DNA of 64,000 bases from Cryptomeria japonica (GCF_030272615.1 NC_081413.1:719037867-719101866), one strand, 5' to 3'; shown: positions 11,488 to 23,099, numbered from the stretch's first letter. Notes: generated by a model from the letters alone, not told the origin. Numbers and translations: made by a program.

Positions 11488-12913
11488 ATATAGAAGAATT
11501 GAGATACAAATAGAAGAATGTCACAATGGATTTGGTCTCTTTATTACCTTTCAACAATGAAATAACAAGGATCATCCAAAGAGAACCTAACATTACACAA
11601 AAAAATGTCAAGCAACACATCACAGGGGAAGCACATTACAAACAAGCAAACACACAAAAGAGAATCCATGACACGAATAAAGCTAGTCAAGCAAATAATC
11701 TACCTCCCAATCTTTCTCAACATCATCTAGGGATGGTGGACAAGATGAAAGAGAAGCCACTTTGATCATAGTAGATGGAGCTATTGCAAGTTCCAAACAA
11801 GGACCATGCTCTAATGATGAATCACTTTGTTTGTTGCTAGGATCTAGGGTTAATTATTTTGAAAAATGTGAAGATGATTATTGATTAATCTCAACAATCT
11901 CATGCATGTCATCAAAACCATTAGAATCAACATTGTTAGCATGAATAAAATTATCATCATCCATATCATCACATAAATTAATAGAAATAAGATCTCTAAC
12001 ATGAAAAGAATTTGAATGATCATTTTTCTTAAACATTTTTTATTTAGCTGATTTGAGTTGAACTTTTTCCCTAGGGTTAAGAGAATCCTAGACAAATGAG
12101 ACCAAGTCTACATTTGCTAAATTTGGGGAGGAAATGGTCTGGGAAGAAAGTTTGCAAGCCTTAGAATAGTGTCTTCATTGGCATTCTCGCACATAACAAT
12201 CCTTTTCTAGTTTTATTCAAGAATTGTGAAGGTTTGGGATCAATGGACATAGGCTTCTTTTCTTCCCTTTTAGGGGGAGGAATGAGAGAAACCCCAATAG
12301 GTTGAGGGAGACTTGACGCCAATCACTTTCCTTTTTAAGAAGTAAAAAGAAGGACTAAGGCATATATAGTAGGAATAGGAGTAGGAAGAATACCAAGTCC
12401 ATTATGAGGAGGAATATCCATGGGTGGTGGGTCTCTAAGTTTACTCAAGGTCATGATCATCTCAATTTTCCATTCTGATAAGATAAGAAAAGGATATAAG
12501 TTTAAGGCTTAAGAGGTTCAAGTTGTTTAGGCCAAAAGTAATCAATAGTGGAATTTCCATGTTTTCTTGTGGGTAGGTTGACAGTGATATTGACAAAAAA
12601 CTTTAGGATCTTGGTAAGTTGGCAATGGTTTATAACTGTCAATTGGTTTGATGGAAGGAAGTTGCAAAACATTAGCATTCATTAACCTCAATATTATACT
12701 ATGCAAAGACTCAAAAAGAGGAGTTAATTTTATAAAGTATTTGGATAAAGGGCCACACCTAATGTTGTGACTGCCACTTGAATGTTGATGTTGTCATTTA
12801 TCTTGATGAATTCTTGTTGGGTTTGAACTTCATAAATAATTATTGAGCACTCTCATTCTTATCAATCAGAGCCATTAAAGAGGATGATTCAAATTGACTC
12901 ACTTGAAGTTTCT
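11488..12913 (-). pseudogene. Unrecognised degenerate coding remnant
   Basis: No intact gene is present. On the minus strand several frames show protein-like segments that switch frame, for example ESLHSIILRLMNANVLQLP near 12720-12660, then NSTIDYFWPKQLEPLKP, then LRDPPPMDIPPHNGLGILP near 12440-12380. This suggests a frameshifted old ORF, perhaps from a retroelement. I recognise no catalytic motif. A plus-strand open stretch (11526-11765) and a low-complexity minus stretch (11850-12095) overlap it and are probably chance. Confidence 0.3.
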
Positions 12914-12947
12914 CACTAACTCATTTGGGTGCATTTTCTTACGAACA

Positions 12948-13110
12948 TTTTTGACGAACTATGGGATTTCTTTGGTTTTGTCAGATCTTACAAGACAAAT
13001 TGTGTCAATTTTTTATTTTTAAAAAAAATATTGTTCAACGTTTGTCAGAATTTTGACGAAACCAGTTATCATCAGAATATTTCCTGACCTTTGTTGGAAT
13101 TTTGACGAAA
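12948..13110 (+). repeat. Subterminal repeats of the CACTA element
   Basis: TTTTTGACGAAC, TTTTGACGAAAC and TTTTGACGAAAA occur in the same orientation within 165 bp. In En/Spm, subterminal repeats bind the TNPA-type protein; that role here is inferred. Confidence 0.45.
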
Positions 13111-13247
13111 AATAGAAAAGTGAAAAAGTGAAAAAAAAAATCACTTGCGAACAGTGTTTCCGTACTTGGAACATCATTTTTCTTCGTTTGTGAAGGTTAT
13201 AGACCGAATTTTCCATAGCTTGACTTTTTTATAAATGAAGAAAAATC

Positions 13248-13451
13248 ATGTCAGATAATATCAGCGAAGAACAAAATAAGGAGACAAATGCTAGATTGTG
13301 GTCTAGCTTGAAAAGAAAAGGTGATGGGAAATGTTATTGTCCCTGCAAAAATTGTAAGGGCTTAAAGACTAGAAGACTTTTAATCACAATAGCTGAGAAA
13401 AATTGTAGGAAACATGGTCACATTGAAGGGGGGCAAGATTACCATCCATTG
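13248..13451 (+). pseudogene. CACTA transposase, first exon (Transpos_assoc-like)
   Basis: Starting at ATG 13248, the segment has the CPCKNCKGLKTRR motif and a downstream RKHGHIEGGQDYHPL. This matches the pattern of the plant transposase-associated zinc-binding domain (CPC-x2-C, then H/GF) found at the N-terminus of CACTA proteins. A GT donor follows at 13452 and an AG acceptor precedes 13589, implying an intron of about 137 bp. The exon is open throughout, but later exons contain shifts and stops, so the gene is probably dead. Confidence 0.65.
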
Positions 13452-13588
13452 GTAATTTGTTCATTATATGTGTTTATATTGATTGCATTTGTAATTATTT
13501 ATATCATTTTAACAATTTATATACATAAAAAATCACTTGTTAATGAGATCATGATCATGATTTATTTTTGTTGATCATTTTTATATAG

Positions 13589-13970
13589 GTGGGGCGCCCT
13601 AGGGCACATGATATGGACTACCTCAACCAAGAGAATGTGGTTTTCCAAGTGGAGGAATGTGGAGGTATGAATATTGAAGCTGAAGATAATGATCCTATGG
13701 AAGAAGATGATCATGTGCCAAAAAACACAGTATTTGAAGATGATGGTACAAATACATTGTTATCCATGACACATTTAGTACTGGCGCAACTGATCATGAT
13801 GATCAAGATGACTTTGATGTTGTTCATGATTTACCTATACTTGAGAAGGCATATGAGCCCCTTTACAAAGACTCCCAAACAACTCTTCTCTCTATTATAT
13901 TGTTGTTGGTGAACTTGAAGATTATAAATAGTTTATCTAACATAACAATCTCACATATGTTAAGGTATGT
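13589..13970 (+). pseudogene. CACTA transposase, second exon (acidic linker)
   Basis: The reading starts VGRPRAHDMDYLNQENVVF, continues into an acidic segment, then needs a frame change near 13770 to go on as DHDDQDDFDVVHDLPILEKA. The part YEPLYKDSQTTLLSIILLLV is the typical stretch before the TNP2 domain in CACTA proteins. A GT at about 13966 could be the next donor. Confidence 0.6.
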
Positions 13971-14084
13971 CATATATGTCATCCTTTTTTATCCATTTTT
14001 GTTGTTATTTCATCACTAGTAAATAAAAGGTGAAATATGTACCATTAATATTATTTATATTAACAAATTATTATTTTTGTTCGA

Positions 14085-15590
14085 GATTGATAGGTGATTT
14101 TTTGTTACCACCATCAAATATTCTACCTCACTCATATAGAGAATTATTTGCCATTATGAAAGATATGGGAATGGAGTATCAAGCAATAGATGCATGTCCT
14201 AATGATCATATTATATATCATAAACAACATGAATTTGCAACAGAATGCCCTAAATGTCATATCAATAGATATCAAACAGATCAACTAACAAAAAAGGTGC
14301 CTCGCAAGGTTCTTCATTATATTCCCATTATTCCACATTTGCAATGATTATTTAGATGTGAAAGCTTGGCGTAATTTATGGATTACCATGCATGCAATAG
14401 AAGTTGAGATGACATTCTTTGAATTCCTGCAGATGGTTCTGCATTTACAAACATTGAGGAAAAGTGGCCACACTTAAAAGAAGAACCTCGTAATCTCAAG
14501 CTTTCATTGGTAGCGGATGGTGTCAATGCATTTGGAGAGTTGAGATCTATTTACTCGGTGTGGCCTATTTTTGTTATCAACAATAACATTCCTCCATGGA
14601 TGTTAATAAAGAGGGAGCACATAATTTTGGCAATGATTGTTCCAGGTATTTTTTCATTTTATAGTCATGTACATTAAATTATATATATTGCAATAAAATG
14701 GTTATAATAATTATGTAATATTTTTATTCATTCAACTAGGTAAGTACCAAGTTAAAGATATGAATGTATATATCAAACCTCTTATTGACGAGTTGCTAGA
14801 GTTATGGAATGGTGTCACTATGTATGTCATCTCTAGACCAATAGGACAAAGAAAATTTCAATTCCATGCAATGCTTGTATGGACAATTCATGATACCCCA
14901 GGGCTAACACATTTTTGTGGTATGTTATAATGTTCAACTTGTGCACTTTAATAATGTTTAATTTTTTAAAGTATAAATCATGGATTTTTTTAAAAAATCC
15001 ATTCAATATATATAATTATAAAAATTAACATATTTGATCCAATTATACATGATCTGGCAGGTCTTCAAACAAAGGGATAATTTGCATGTCTAGTTTGTGG
15101 TTCAAAGATGAAATATCATCATTCAATAAGTTTAGGAAAGAAGGTGTTTGATGAGTATAGGCACTTCCTCCACAAAAATAATAAGTATCAAACTATTGAA
15201 AAACATATTTTCAATGGGAAAGCTGAGACTACATCAAAACCACGAAGAATGACACCTCACCTATGGAAGGTGGAATATAATAGAATTAATCATCAAGGTA
15301 ATGTCATTCAATCTAATTGTTTATCTATCATATATGATATGTTTGGAATTTATATTTTTATATTTTGTTTTGTTTACTCATGCTGTAATTGACAACGATT
15401 GTCGTTAACTTTTAAAACTTATATGCTTCATGAAGGTCGTCAAGACATTAATTACCACCTTCCAAAGGGACTAAAAAATTATCCCAAACAATTTAGTAGG
15501 TTTCCCTACTATGAGCAACTAAAAATTTTGCATTTTTTTGATACTATGCATATTGGAAAGAATATAACAGAGACAATATGAAAAATATTG
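14085..15590 (+). pseudogene. CACTA transposase, TNP2 catalytic region (several exons)
   Basis: TNP2-family motifs appear in order: LPHSYRELFAIMKDMGMEY and CPNDHIIYHKQHEFATECPK (14030-14347), then after stops KLSLVADGVNAFGELRSIYS, INNNIPPWMLIKREHIILAM, then after an intron (about 14647-14740) LIDELLELWNGVTMYVISRP and MLVWTIHDTPGLTHFCGLQT. After another intron come CLVCGSKMKYHHSISLGKKV and a C-terminal exon with FFDTMHIGKNITE. The Asp in LVADGVN and in FFDTMHIGKN fit the DDE-type catalytic positions of this family. Stops occur near 14346 and in 14370-14440. The enzyme would cut and rejoin CACTA ends in the nucleus. Confidence 0.8.
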
Positions 15591-16009
15591 GATGGAAGGC
15601 ATGATAGAAAAAATTGTCAAGATTTGTAGTGACATTTAGGAATACAATCATGCAATGAAAAATGTCATTCAATTAATTAGTGATGGAGATCGAAATATAT
15701 AAGTGCCCTTCCTTGGTTATTAACGGAGCAGCAAAGAAATGCTATAAAAGAGATCATATGAAAAATCTACTTTCCCATAGGATTTGTTGCGAACATAAAC
15801 AATCTCATAACAAAGAAAAGTTAATTTGGGCTAGGGATGAAAACGCATGATTGACATATCTTCATTAAGGTAATTCATGTTCTTGTATATTTTCTATATA
15901 TTTGTATACTGCATGTAATTTTCATTGTATTATGTTTAGTACTAGTTTTGGAAAAACAATGAAAGGATCATTTTATAATTGTTGCAGTACGTTCTACCTC
16001 TATCTCCCC

Positions 16010-16670
16010 TAGACCACTTCGACAATAATGTCACGCAAGTTATATATGATCTTTGAAAATACATGAGGTAAGTAGTGTTATTTGTTCAATTTGTTGTATA
16101 GGTATTATATTTTCCATTTGTTTTACTTGTTATGTAATATATTTTATATTATTTTGTTAATTCTCGTTAATATATTTACGTCTCGAATCACTTGTAGATG
16201 GTTGTCATCTAAAGAAATCCACAAAGAAGATATAAATATTGGAAGACAAAAATTACTCATCTAATGTGTGAAATGAAAATTTGTCTACCTTCGACATTTT
16301 TCAATGCACAAGAACACTACCTCATACAACAAGTTGAGGAGATTGAATTGTGTGGACCTATACACACAAGGTCAATGTGGATGGTTGAGAGGTACTTGAA
16401 ATTTTTGAAGGCTTTGGTTTGACAAAGAGTACATCCTTAGGGTTCTATGGTTGAGGGATATATGGTATACCATACTATGGTGTACATTACTGAATATCTT
16501 CCTAAGTTTGCGGCAAAGATCTATGTAGATCACATTTGGGATCCCAACTCCATTAACAAATTTGAAGGGGAGTACCTAATGGGGAAAGGTAGATTGAGGA
16601 AAGTGAGAGGTACTTATTGGATGTTCATGGATATTAATTTGAATACATTTTACATTCAGTTTTTATATAT
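16010..16670 (+). pseudogene. CACTA transposase, DUF4218-like region
   Basis: Fragments LPLSPLDHFDNNVTQVIYDL, then CGPIHTRSMWMVERYLKFLK in a second frame, then MVEGYMVYHTMVYITEYLPK (16447-16677) follow the order of the DUF4218 region that follows TNP2 in plant CACTA proteins. At least two frame changes separate them. The part 16447-16620 is intact and ends near an apparent splice donor. Confidence 0.6.
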
Positions 16671-16998
16671 ATTGTAGTTAATTAATTCTTAATCTTCAAT
16701 ATACATCAGTTGTAATTTTCTAGTTATTTTTTCTACAGTTGCTCGAGAGTGGGATGCACTACATTTTTATGTTGCAAACAATCTTGATTGGATGACGGTA
16801 TGAATTGAACGATGTCAACAATCTGGTTGCACATTAACATGGGAAGGTGTGGCTTCATTGGTTAAAGAAGCTCATCATAATGAAGATTCCAATGTTACAC
16901 CAAGGAAAATTGATTTGGCATATGGTTTAAGAGATAAACAGGTACACATAGATATATTAATCACCCATATTATTTAATTTTTTTTCAATTGTAATGAT

Positions 16999-17003
16999 GT
17001 ATG

Positions 17004-17048
<45 letters not shown>

Positions 17049-17056
17049 TTTTTTTG
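16999..17056. repeat. Compound (TA)n(TG)n microsatellite in a CACTA intron
   Basis: About twelve TA units are followed by about eleven TG units and an eight-T run, between the transposase segments ending 16940 and starting 17113. Confidence 0.9.
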
Positions 17057-17725
17057 CATACATTTGACCAAGAATAAATATGTTTATCAACTAGTGATGA
17101 AATAATTTTTACATGTTTGACATATTGCAGGTGAAACACCACAAGGATATGTGGTGCAATGGTCATAAATTTCACATCAAAAAGTTGGATGACACGAAGA
17201 AAACTTGTGATTCTAGGATAACTGTAGTATTTCAGGTGACTAATATTTCATCTAGAAGTGACATACATCCTCAAGTCTTAGAAAATCGATACTATGTGAT
17301 TTTGGATGATATTTTTGAGTGTGACTTTGGGTCCTTCAAATTTGTTCTTTTCATCATCCAATGGTACAGGCTACGATTGAATGAAAATGATCCTGACAAA
17401 ACTGTTATTAAACATGATAATGGATTTACAATGGTCAATACAAGGTCATTTGAGTGAGCTGGAAATGAGCCCTATGTTCTTCCAAGCCAATGTGAGTGGA
17501 TATTTTACTAAGAGGTTCCACATAAACCAGGTTGGTCATTTGTTGTTAGACATGATCCTAGAGGAAGGCCGGTAAAGTATAATGTCATGTAAGAAGAAGA
17601 TACAAAAGAACTAGAAGATGATGTACATGATGATCAGGATTAACAGTTAGTTGATGATGTGCCGAACAAAGATGTCGAAGTAGAGGAACAAGATCACAAT
17701 GATATAGGAGTTAATGTTCATGAAT

Positions 17726-17777
17726 ATGATGATGATGATGATATAAATGATGATGATATAAATGATGATGATGATAT
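17726..17777. repeat. (GATGAT)n coding microsatellite
   Basis: Imperfect GAT repeats with an ATAAATGATGAT sub-unit encode the poly-Asp tail of the transposase. Confidence 0.8.
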
Positions 17778-17870
17778 GACCAATAATCCTTACAATGTTG
17801 ATTATGAATCGAAAGATATAGATAAAGAGTTGGATGAAGAAGAAGATTAGTGACATGATTTAAATTTATG

Positions 17871-18285
17871 ATGTATGTGATTAGTATATTATCTATTTGA
17901 TATTGATTTCTTGATATTTGTTGATTAAATCTAAATGTTGTGACTATGTGGAAGGACTTGTTTGTAATTATGTGGGAAGACTTGTACTTTGTGATTATCT
18001 TTACATGTCAAGTCATTTATACTTCTACATTACAAATATTTGCATCATGTTGTGTTCCCTACTAAGATATTTATGGAAAATTTAATGGATGAATCATTTT
18101 AATGCTTTGTTATGCAATAACACAATGATTCCTATCATGATGTATGATGCACCTAATACTATTTAGTTCATTTAGGTTGAAATGAAACCCATCCAAAAAT
18201 ACACATTCCCCATTGGAGAAGACAAATTGCATATGTCATTAACACAACAATTTATACAACATAGCACAAAAGATATGAGCCAGAA
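17871..18285. other. Stretch without genes between the CACTA ORF and the minus-strand gene end
   Basis: AT-rich sequence with no ORF or repeat. It could be the 3' UTR and terminal region of the CACTA gene. No inverted terminus was found in it. Confidence 0.4.
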
Positions 18286-18771
18286 ATGAATGTTCTCTTT
18301 ATTGATTTTCAATATAAAATTGATACATTCATGAAAATATTACAGATTGTCACCAAAACTGCTAGAAGACTCTTTGATGTTATATTAAGGTTTCTGTAAT
18401 GCATACAAATCAAGAGTTTGGAATCCTTCTTCTTGACCCTGAATTCCCTTTTATAACACAAGGGAGAAAAACAAGCCTCAGGCCAAAGAAGACACATGTC
18501 AAAATCTAATTGCATTACAAAAAAGACCTAAAGCCTAAGACCTTGACCTCTATGTGTAACTTGCATTAAATGATGGTGGTTGAAAAGGAATCATCCTAGA
18601 AGCTCAAGCTGTGGGTTTGCAAAAGATGTTCTCGCATTTGCACTTCATATCTGCTTCTGTCAAGATCAAAAAATGCAATCTAGCATGTGGTGGTAGGTGT
18701 CTTGGAGACTGCTCCTTGTCGCTTGAGTGTTCTAATCATTTTCCCAAAATGAATATCCTTCACAAAACTTT
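18286..18771 (-). pseudogene. Candidate 3' end (last exon and UTR) of a non-TE gene, cut by LTR Q
   Basis: Read on the minus strand from 18771, a possible AG acceptor (18721-18722) is followed by open frames. One contains HLPPHARLHFLILTEADMKC and ends at TGA near 18608; another contains IAFFDLDRSRYEVQMREHLL and ends at TAG near 18599. About 300 bp of UTR-like sequence follows, with AATAAA at 18298-18303. This is the only such layout in the window outside recognised elements. The protein family is not recognised and the frame is uncertain. The upstream part of the gene is not seen on the other side of the nest. It could instead be a second CACTA gene or a captured gene fragment. Confidence 0.35.
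18298..18303 (-). terminator. Polyadenylation signal AATAAA
   Basis: On the minus strand the context is AATCAATAAAGAGAAC, downstream of the candidate last exon. Confidence 0.35.
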
Positions 18772-20037
18772 TGTTAGAAAACTCAAATAACTGAAGGACA
18801 ACTAAGAGGGGGGGGGGGGTGAATCAGTTGTCAACAGATTACAGAACTTTAAGCATTCAAATCCTTATTACCAAAACACATAAACTTAAAACCGGAATAC
18901 ATAAACCAAATACCAAAATGACTAATATAGAAATTAAACATAAACATAAACATAAATCGCATAATAGTTACCATCCATCCAAAACACATGACACGAATAT
19001 TTGTATGCGAAAAACCTGGTAAAGGGAAAAACCACAGTGGGAAGCCTACCCATGGTTAGATAATACTTCTGTAGTAAGTATGTGATTACAATATGAGGGG
19101 CTTGCACATGTAGGAAGGTTAATAGCCTAGAGCACACTTCTCATCACAAAAAGGAGTCTCACTGACTATAAAATAAATCGAGACTATAATCTAAAAAGAA
19201 GAGTGAACTGCAAAGATAGCATCTCCTATGCCTGAAATAGTTCTAGTTAAGCTCAGTACCAGAGGTCTTAAACCTCTCTTACCAACCCAATTCGATCACC
19301 TATGATCGACCAAAACCTCTACATATGATTACAACATTATTCGCACACTGATAGTCCTATATCCCATTACCATACCATTCCCATGATCTACAAGAGATCT
19401 TACATAATATTTATACCAATCTGGGACCTAAACAATTAGGTCGGCCACCTAAACGATAATACAATAAGTTCATAACATAAACCCATAATCCAATGATAAA
19501 CCAAGTTGGCTTAGGCTGAAAAAAATATAAACCAATCATTAAATCCTGCCAGTAACATATCAAGAACATCCTCCAACACATTACATAAATCGGTCCATAA
19601 CCTAGATAACACTAGACCCAAAATAGGTTGTCATAAACCAAATCCAACACCATTGATGAACTGGAACACAAATATGATAACCAACGGCATCCCAAAATCC
19701 ATCTAGAAGCCACACCAGCACCACTTATCATGTGCATCAAAATATCTTCAACAAATCTCTGCCGGTAAAACCATTATTGGTGACCAAAAGGCTTACTAGA
19801 ACAAATGATAGTATCCAAGTCATCAAATCCCAAACCAACTAATCGTGATACACATCTAAATAGCATGAATGACAAATCCAAAACAATTCCACAAACCAAA
19901 GCATACCAGATCAATATCATAATCCAACCACTCTACTGGAACCAACCAGAAATCAGTAAACAACCAAAATAGCCGGTGTTGCCATCAATGATAAAACATC
20001 AATATAACAAATAATCAATTCTTCCAAATTTCCAACA
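18772..20037 (-). repeat. 3' LTR of copia Q
   Basis: On the minus strand it runs TGTTGGAAAT...CTAACA, 1266 bp. It carries the TCATTGATGGCAACACCGG motif near its start and the TTTTTCCC...TTTCGCATAC module near 19035-18995. The polypurine tract AAAGGGGAAGAT lies immediately upstream at 20038-20050. Confidence 0.85.
18797..18832 (-). other. U5 hairpin of LTR Q
   Basis: GACAACT (18797-18803) pairs with AGTTGTC (18826-18832) around a long G/C tract; the inner pairs are decayed. Confidence 0.55.
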
Positions 20038-20050
20038 ATCTTCCCCTTTG

Positions 20051-20439
20051 GCATTGATGGTAACACTAGATGTGAAAAACATCCAAGTTCTAATAAATGC
20101 CAAACAAGTCTCCCCCTATGGAAGATAACCAACAATCTCTCACAAAATGATATAGCAATGAAGCTCTAAACCAAACTACCCTAATGAATATAGCTCTCCC
20201 TTATGTTTTTCATCAGAATAACTCTCCCCCTTTGATATCAATGCAAAATATCTAACATAAACATCAAAGAAAAATCATAAATCCTCTAATTCTTACAACT
20301 AACTACTCCCCCTGAGTAGTAGCACCACTACATCAATCCGGAATGAGTAATAGCTCTGATAATGCATACCGGACTTATGCCAATCAACATTACTCAGGTC
20401 TCTACCAGAGGGGAAGAAACCCCCAATCTATCTCTGAAG
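20051..20439 (-). other. Pre-LTR spacer of Q with purine tracts
   Basis: Non-coding spacer between pol and the 3' LTR containing further G-rich purine runs on the minus strand (near 20110-20119, 20195, 20222-20232, 20304-20313), as in B and C1. Confidence 0.5.
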
Positions 20440-21552
20440 TAATCAAATTATTCTTTAGGAAAAGGTTTAGTGAAGATGTCTACAATCTTCTCTTTAGTGT
20501 TCACATAAACTAGTTTGACTTCATTTGCTTCCACCTTCTCCTTCAAAAAGTTATACTTGATAGATATGTGCTTTGTATTAGAATGAAATACCAAAATATT
20601 TGATATATCAATAGCAACAGAGTTATCACAGTGAATAACTACTGGTGCAAAGGTTTCACCATAATCAAATCCTTCTGAGAATATCCTTTACAAACCAATC
20701 TAACTTTATTCCTCATAACTTGACCATCCTCATTTAATGTAATCCTAACAACCCATTTAGTTCCATTAACATTCTTATTTTTTAGATTGGGGAACTAAAG
20801 TCCATGTGTTATTATTTTCTATCTGATCTAATTCTTCTTCTATCGCTTTCATCCAACATTCATCTTTATAAGATTCAATTATTGATACTGGTTCAATTTG
20901 AGAAATTACATATATCTCATCAACTGCCAGCCTCCTTCTTGTCATTACTCCTTTGTTTTTGTCTCCAATGATCTAATATTCTGAATGATTCAACCTTACA
21001 TACCTAGGAGTCTTTTGATTTTTTGTTCCTATGTCCTAATCTTCAGTTATTGTTGAATTTTATGATATTGTCGAAGTAATTGGTTCAACATTTTATTCTG
21101 GTGTAGGTGCTACCGATTTAGTTATGATCATTTCCACTATCAGTTCTCTCTCATAAGTTATGATTTGACTTCTGTTCTGCTCATCCACCTTGACATTTGT
21201 GCTCTTCACAATTCTCTGCAATCTTTTGTTATAACATCTATATTCTTTTCTTTCATTAGAATAACCAAAAAATATTCCTTCATCACATCTAGGGTCAAAC
21301 TTTCCAATGGAATCATCTCTTTTGATATAGTATTTAATACCAAAGATCCTGAAATACTTAACTGTCGGTATATGACCAAACCATAACTCATAAGGTGTCT
21401 TACTGGTATCTCCCTTGATATGACCTCTATTGAATGTGTATACCACTGTGCTTATAGCTTCTCTCCAATATATATGAGGTAGATTAGCTTCCATCATCAT
21501 AGTTCTATCTGCATTCAAGATAGTTCTATTCTTCCTTTCCACAACTCCATTC
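20440..21552 (-). pseudogene. Integrase C-terminal part and internally deleted RT-RNase H of Q
   Basis: The minus-strand frame 21542-21093 encodes VERKNRTILNADRTMMMEAN and YELWFGHIPTVKYFRIFG, the end of the integrase core and its C-terminal block. After the RT start (KNVNGTKWV-like, then YGETFAPV near 20660) the sequence jumps directly to VIHCDNSVAIDIS, deep in RNase H. Roughly 1 kb with the RT palm and most of RNase H is therefore deleted near 20645. The remainder reads NTKEKIVDIFTKPFPKE and ends at the usual pol terminus SPLVET. Confidence 0.8.
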
Positions 21553-22804
21553 TGTTAGGATAACCGATGAAAAACTGAGAGGGGGGGTGAATCAGTTGTT
21601 AATAGATTATAACATTTAATCCACTTAATAACCTTTAACCTGATTAAGTTCCAGTAAATAAGAAACAAATACCACTAAACAATATAACTTAATAATTAAA
21701 CAGATAATCAATGCAAAGCAACCATACCACATAACACCTTGATTTGTACGTGGAAAAACTGGAAAGGGAAAAACCATGGTGGGAAGCCTACCCATCGTTA
21801 GATGATACTTCTGCATAACGTATGTGATACAATGAGGGGCCTGCACATGAAGGAAGACACACTTCCTAGAGTGTACTTCTCATTACAAAAGAGTCTCACT
21901 AACTACAAAGAGGCTACAACCATCTCAAGATAAATGGACAACAATCCAATAGGGTTAACTACCAGAGATAGCATCTACCATGCCTGATTATAGTCTCGGT
22001 TAAGCTCAATACCAGAGGCCTTTGACCTCTTCCTTAATCCCAATTCAGTCAATTATGATCGACCAAATCTCCTTCGCATATGATATTGCATTCCAAGACC
22101 ACGAACACTTATTCCATTCCCATACCATGATCTATAATGAGATCTTACATCATTTTATACAAACCCTAAGGCTTAAACCAATTATGTCGGCCACCTAAAA
22201 GGTATTACAATAAGATCATTACATAAATTCATATTACATTGATATGCCATGTCGGCTTAAGACCAAAACAAAAATAATAAATCCATAAAAAATCTCGGTA
22301 ACATGTAGAGTACACGTTATCATGATGTCGGTCAATAACCTAGATAAGTACTGGACCTATATATTCTAGGTCCACCATGCCAAAGAAATGTCTTCAAGAA
22401 GTTGAAGCATGATCAAAGAACATCTTCAACATCCTGAAATCCATGTAGAAGTTGCACCAACACCAATTATGCATCTTGTCAAGATTCCTTAGTGAGAGCT
22501 CTGTCGATAGAGCCTTAAACCAATGTTGGTAAGGGTTTACCAAAGTGTATGATAGCATCCGATTACCAAGTCAATACCAAATGACCAAAACATGCTCCAA
22601 AAGCATTTACCACATGTAACCAATCACATTCCATAGATCCAAACATGCCAGAAGTGTCCAACAAATAGTCTCTTCTGTTGGTAACACTAGACTTCTACTG
22701 GTAACCAAAACCTGTTTGCCAGTAACCAACCATAACAGCTAGTGCTGACATCAATGACAAAATAGAAATGCAACACATAATCAATTCATCCATAATGCCA
22801 TTCA
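21553..22804 (-). repeat. 3' LTR of copia P
   Basis: About 1.25 kb, minus-strand start TGAATGGCATT (expected TGTTGGCATT) and end CCTAACA. It shares the internal modules with Q and V at an estimated 65-75 percent. The expected polypurine tract just outside the LTR is absent, so the junction has lost about 20 bp. Confidence 0.75.
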
Positions 22805-23099
22805 GGGAAACACTACATGTGAAAAATATCTAAGTACCAAAAAATGCCAAAAAAGTCTCCCCCTGTGAAAGACAACCAATAATCTGTTGAATAACTCTCC
22901 TCCTATGAATGATATCTCTGTAAAGTTCTACATTTATTTTTTCACATCACTATCTCTTCCCCTTTGACATCAATTCCAGAAATCTGACAAAATATCAAAG
23001 CAAGAAAACCTCTGTATCTCAAAGTTGACTACTCCCCCTGAGTAGTAGCACCACTCATCAGTGTTGGAATGAATAAGGTGTCTGATAATGCATGCTCGA
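22805..23099 (-). other. Pre-LTR spacer of P
   Basis: Non-coding spacer with purine tracts on the minus strand near 22857-22866, 22905, 22966 and 23033, between pol and the LTR. Confidence 0.5.

Larger units (their letters stand above)
16785..17850 (+). pseudogene. CACTA transposase, DUF4216-like and acidic C-terminus
   Basis: Pieces such as SLVKEAHHNEDSNVTPRKID, YYVILDDIFECDFGSFKFVL (17113-17457) and the later EPYVLPSQCEWIFY and PGWSFVVRHDPRGRPVKYN match the layout of the DUF4216-containing C-terminus of CACTA transposases. The reading shifts near 17455. The last 64 aa (17659-17850) are extremely acidic, with runs of Asp encoded by GAT repeats, ending at TAG 17848-17850. Confidence 0.6.
12914..17870 (+). 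mobile_element. CACTA (En/Spm-type) DNA transposon, 3' terminus not found
   Basis: The call rests on a multi-exon transposase with a Transpos_assoc-like N-terminus, a TNP2 core and DUF4218/DUF4216-like C-terminal segments. The candidate 5' terminus is CACTAACTCATTTGGGTGCA at 12914. Just inside are three subterminal copies of TTTTGACGAA (12949-12958, 13051-13060, 13100-13109), as CACTA elements usually have. No matching inverted terminus (TGCACCCAAATGAGTTAGTG) is visible before the Q insertion at 18772, so the 3' end is lost, too diverged, or not where I looked. Confidence 0.75.
18772..21552 (-). mobile_element. Copia element Q, 3' part only
   Basis: Minus-strand copia remnant with 3' LTR 18772-20037, a polypurine tract and part of pol. 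It is cut at 21552 inside integrase by the LTR of element P. Its 5' half is not found in order: V has a related LTR, but the flanks do not match (ACTTT beside Q, TTATC beside V), so they are not shown to be one insertion. Confidence 0.8.

Noticed and set aside
11850-12095. Hydrophobic 81-aa minus-strand ORF as a membrane protein
   Set aside because: Its Met/Leu/Ile runs come from ATC/CAT-rich low-complexity sequence; no start context or neighbour supports it.
17848-17852. TAGTG as the CACTA 3' terminus
   Set aside because: It overlaps the transposase stop codon, lacks the inverted copy of the 5' terminal sequence and has no matching 3-bp duplication.
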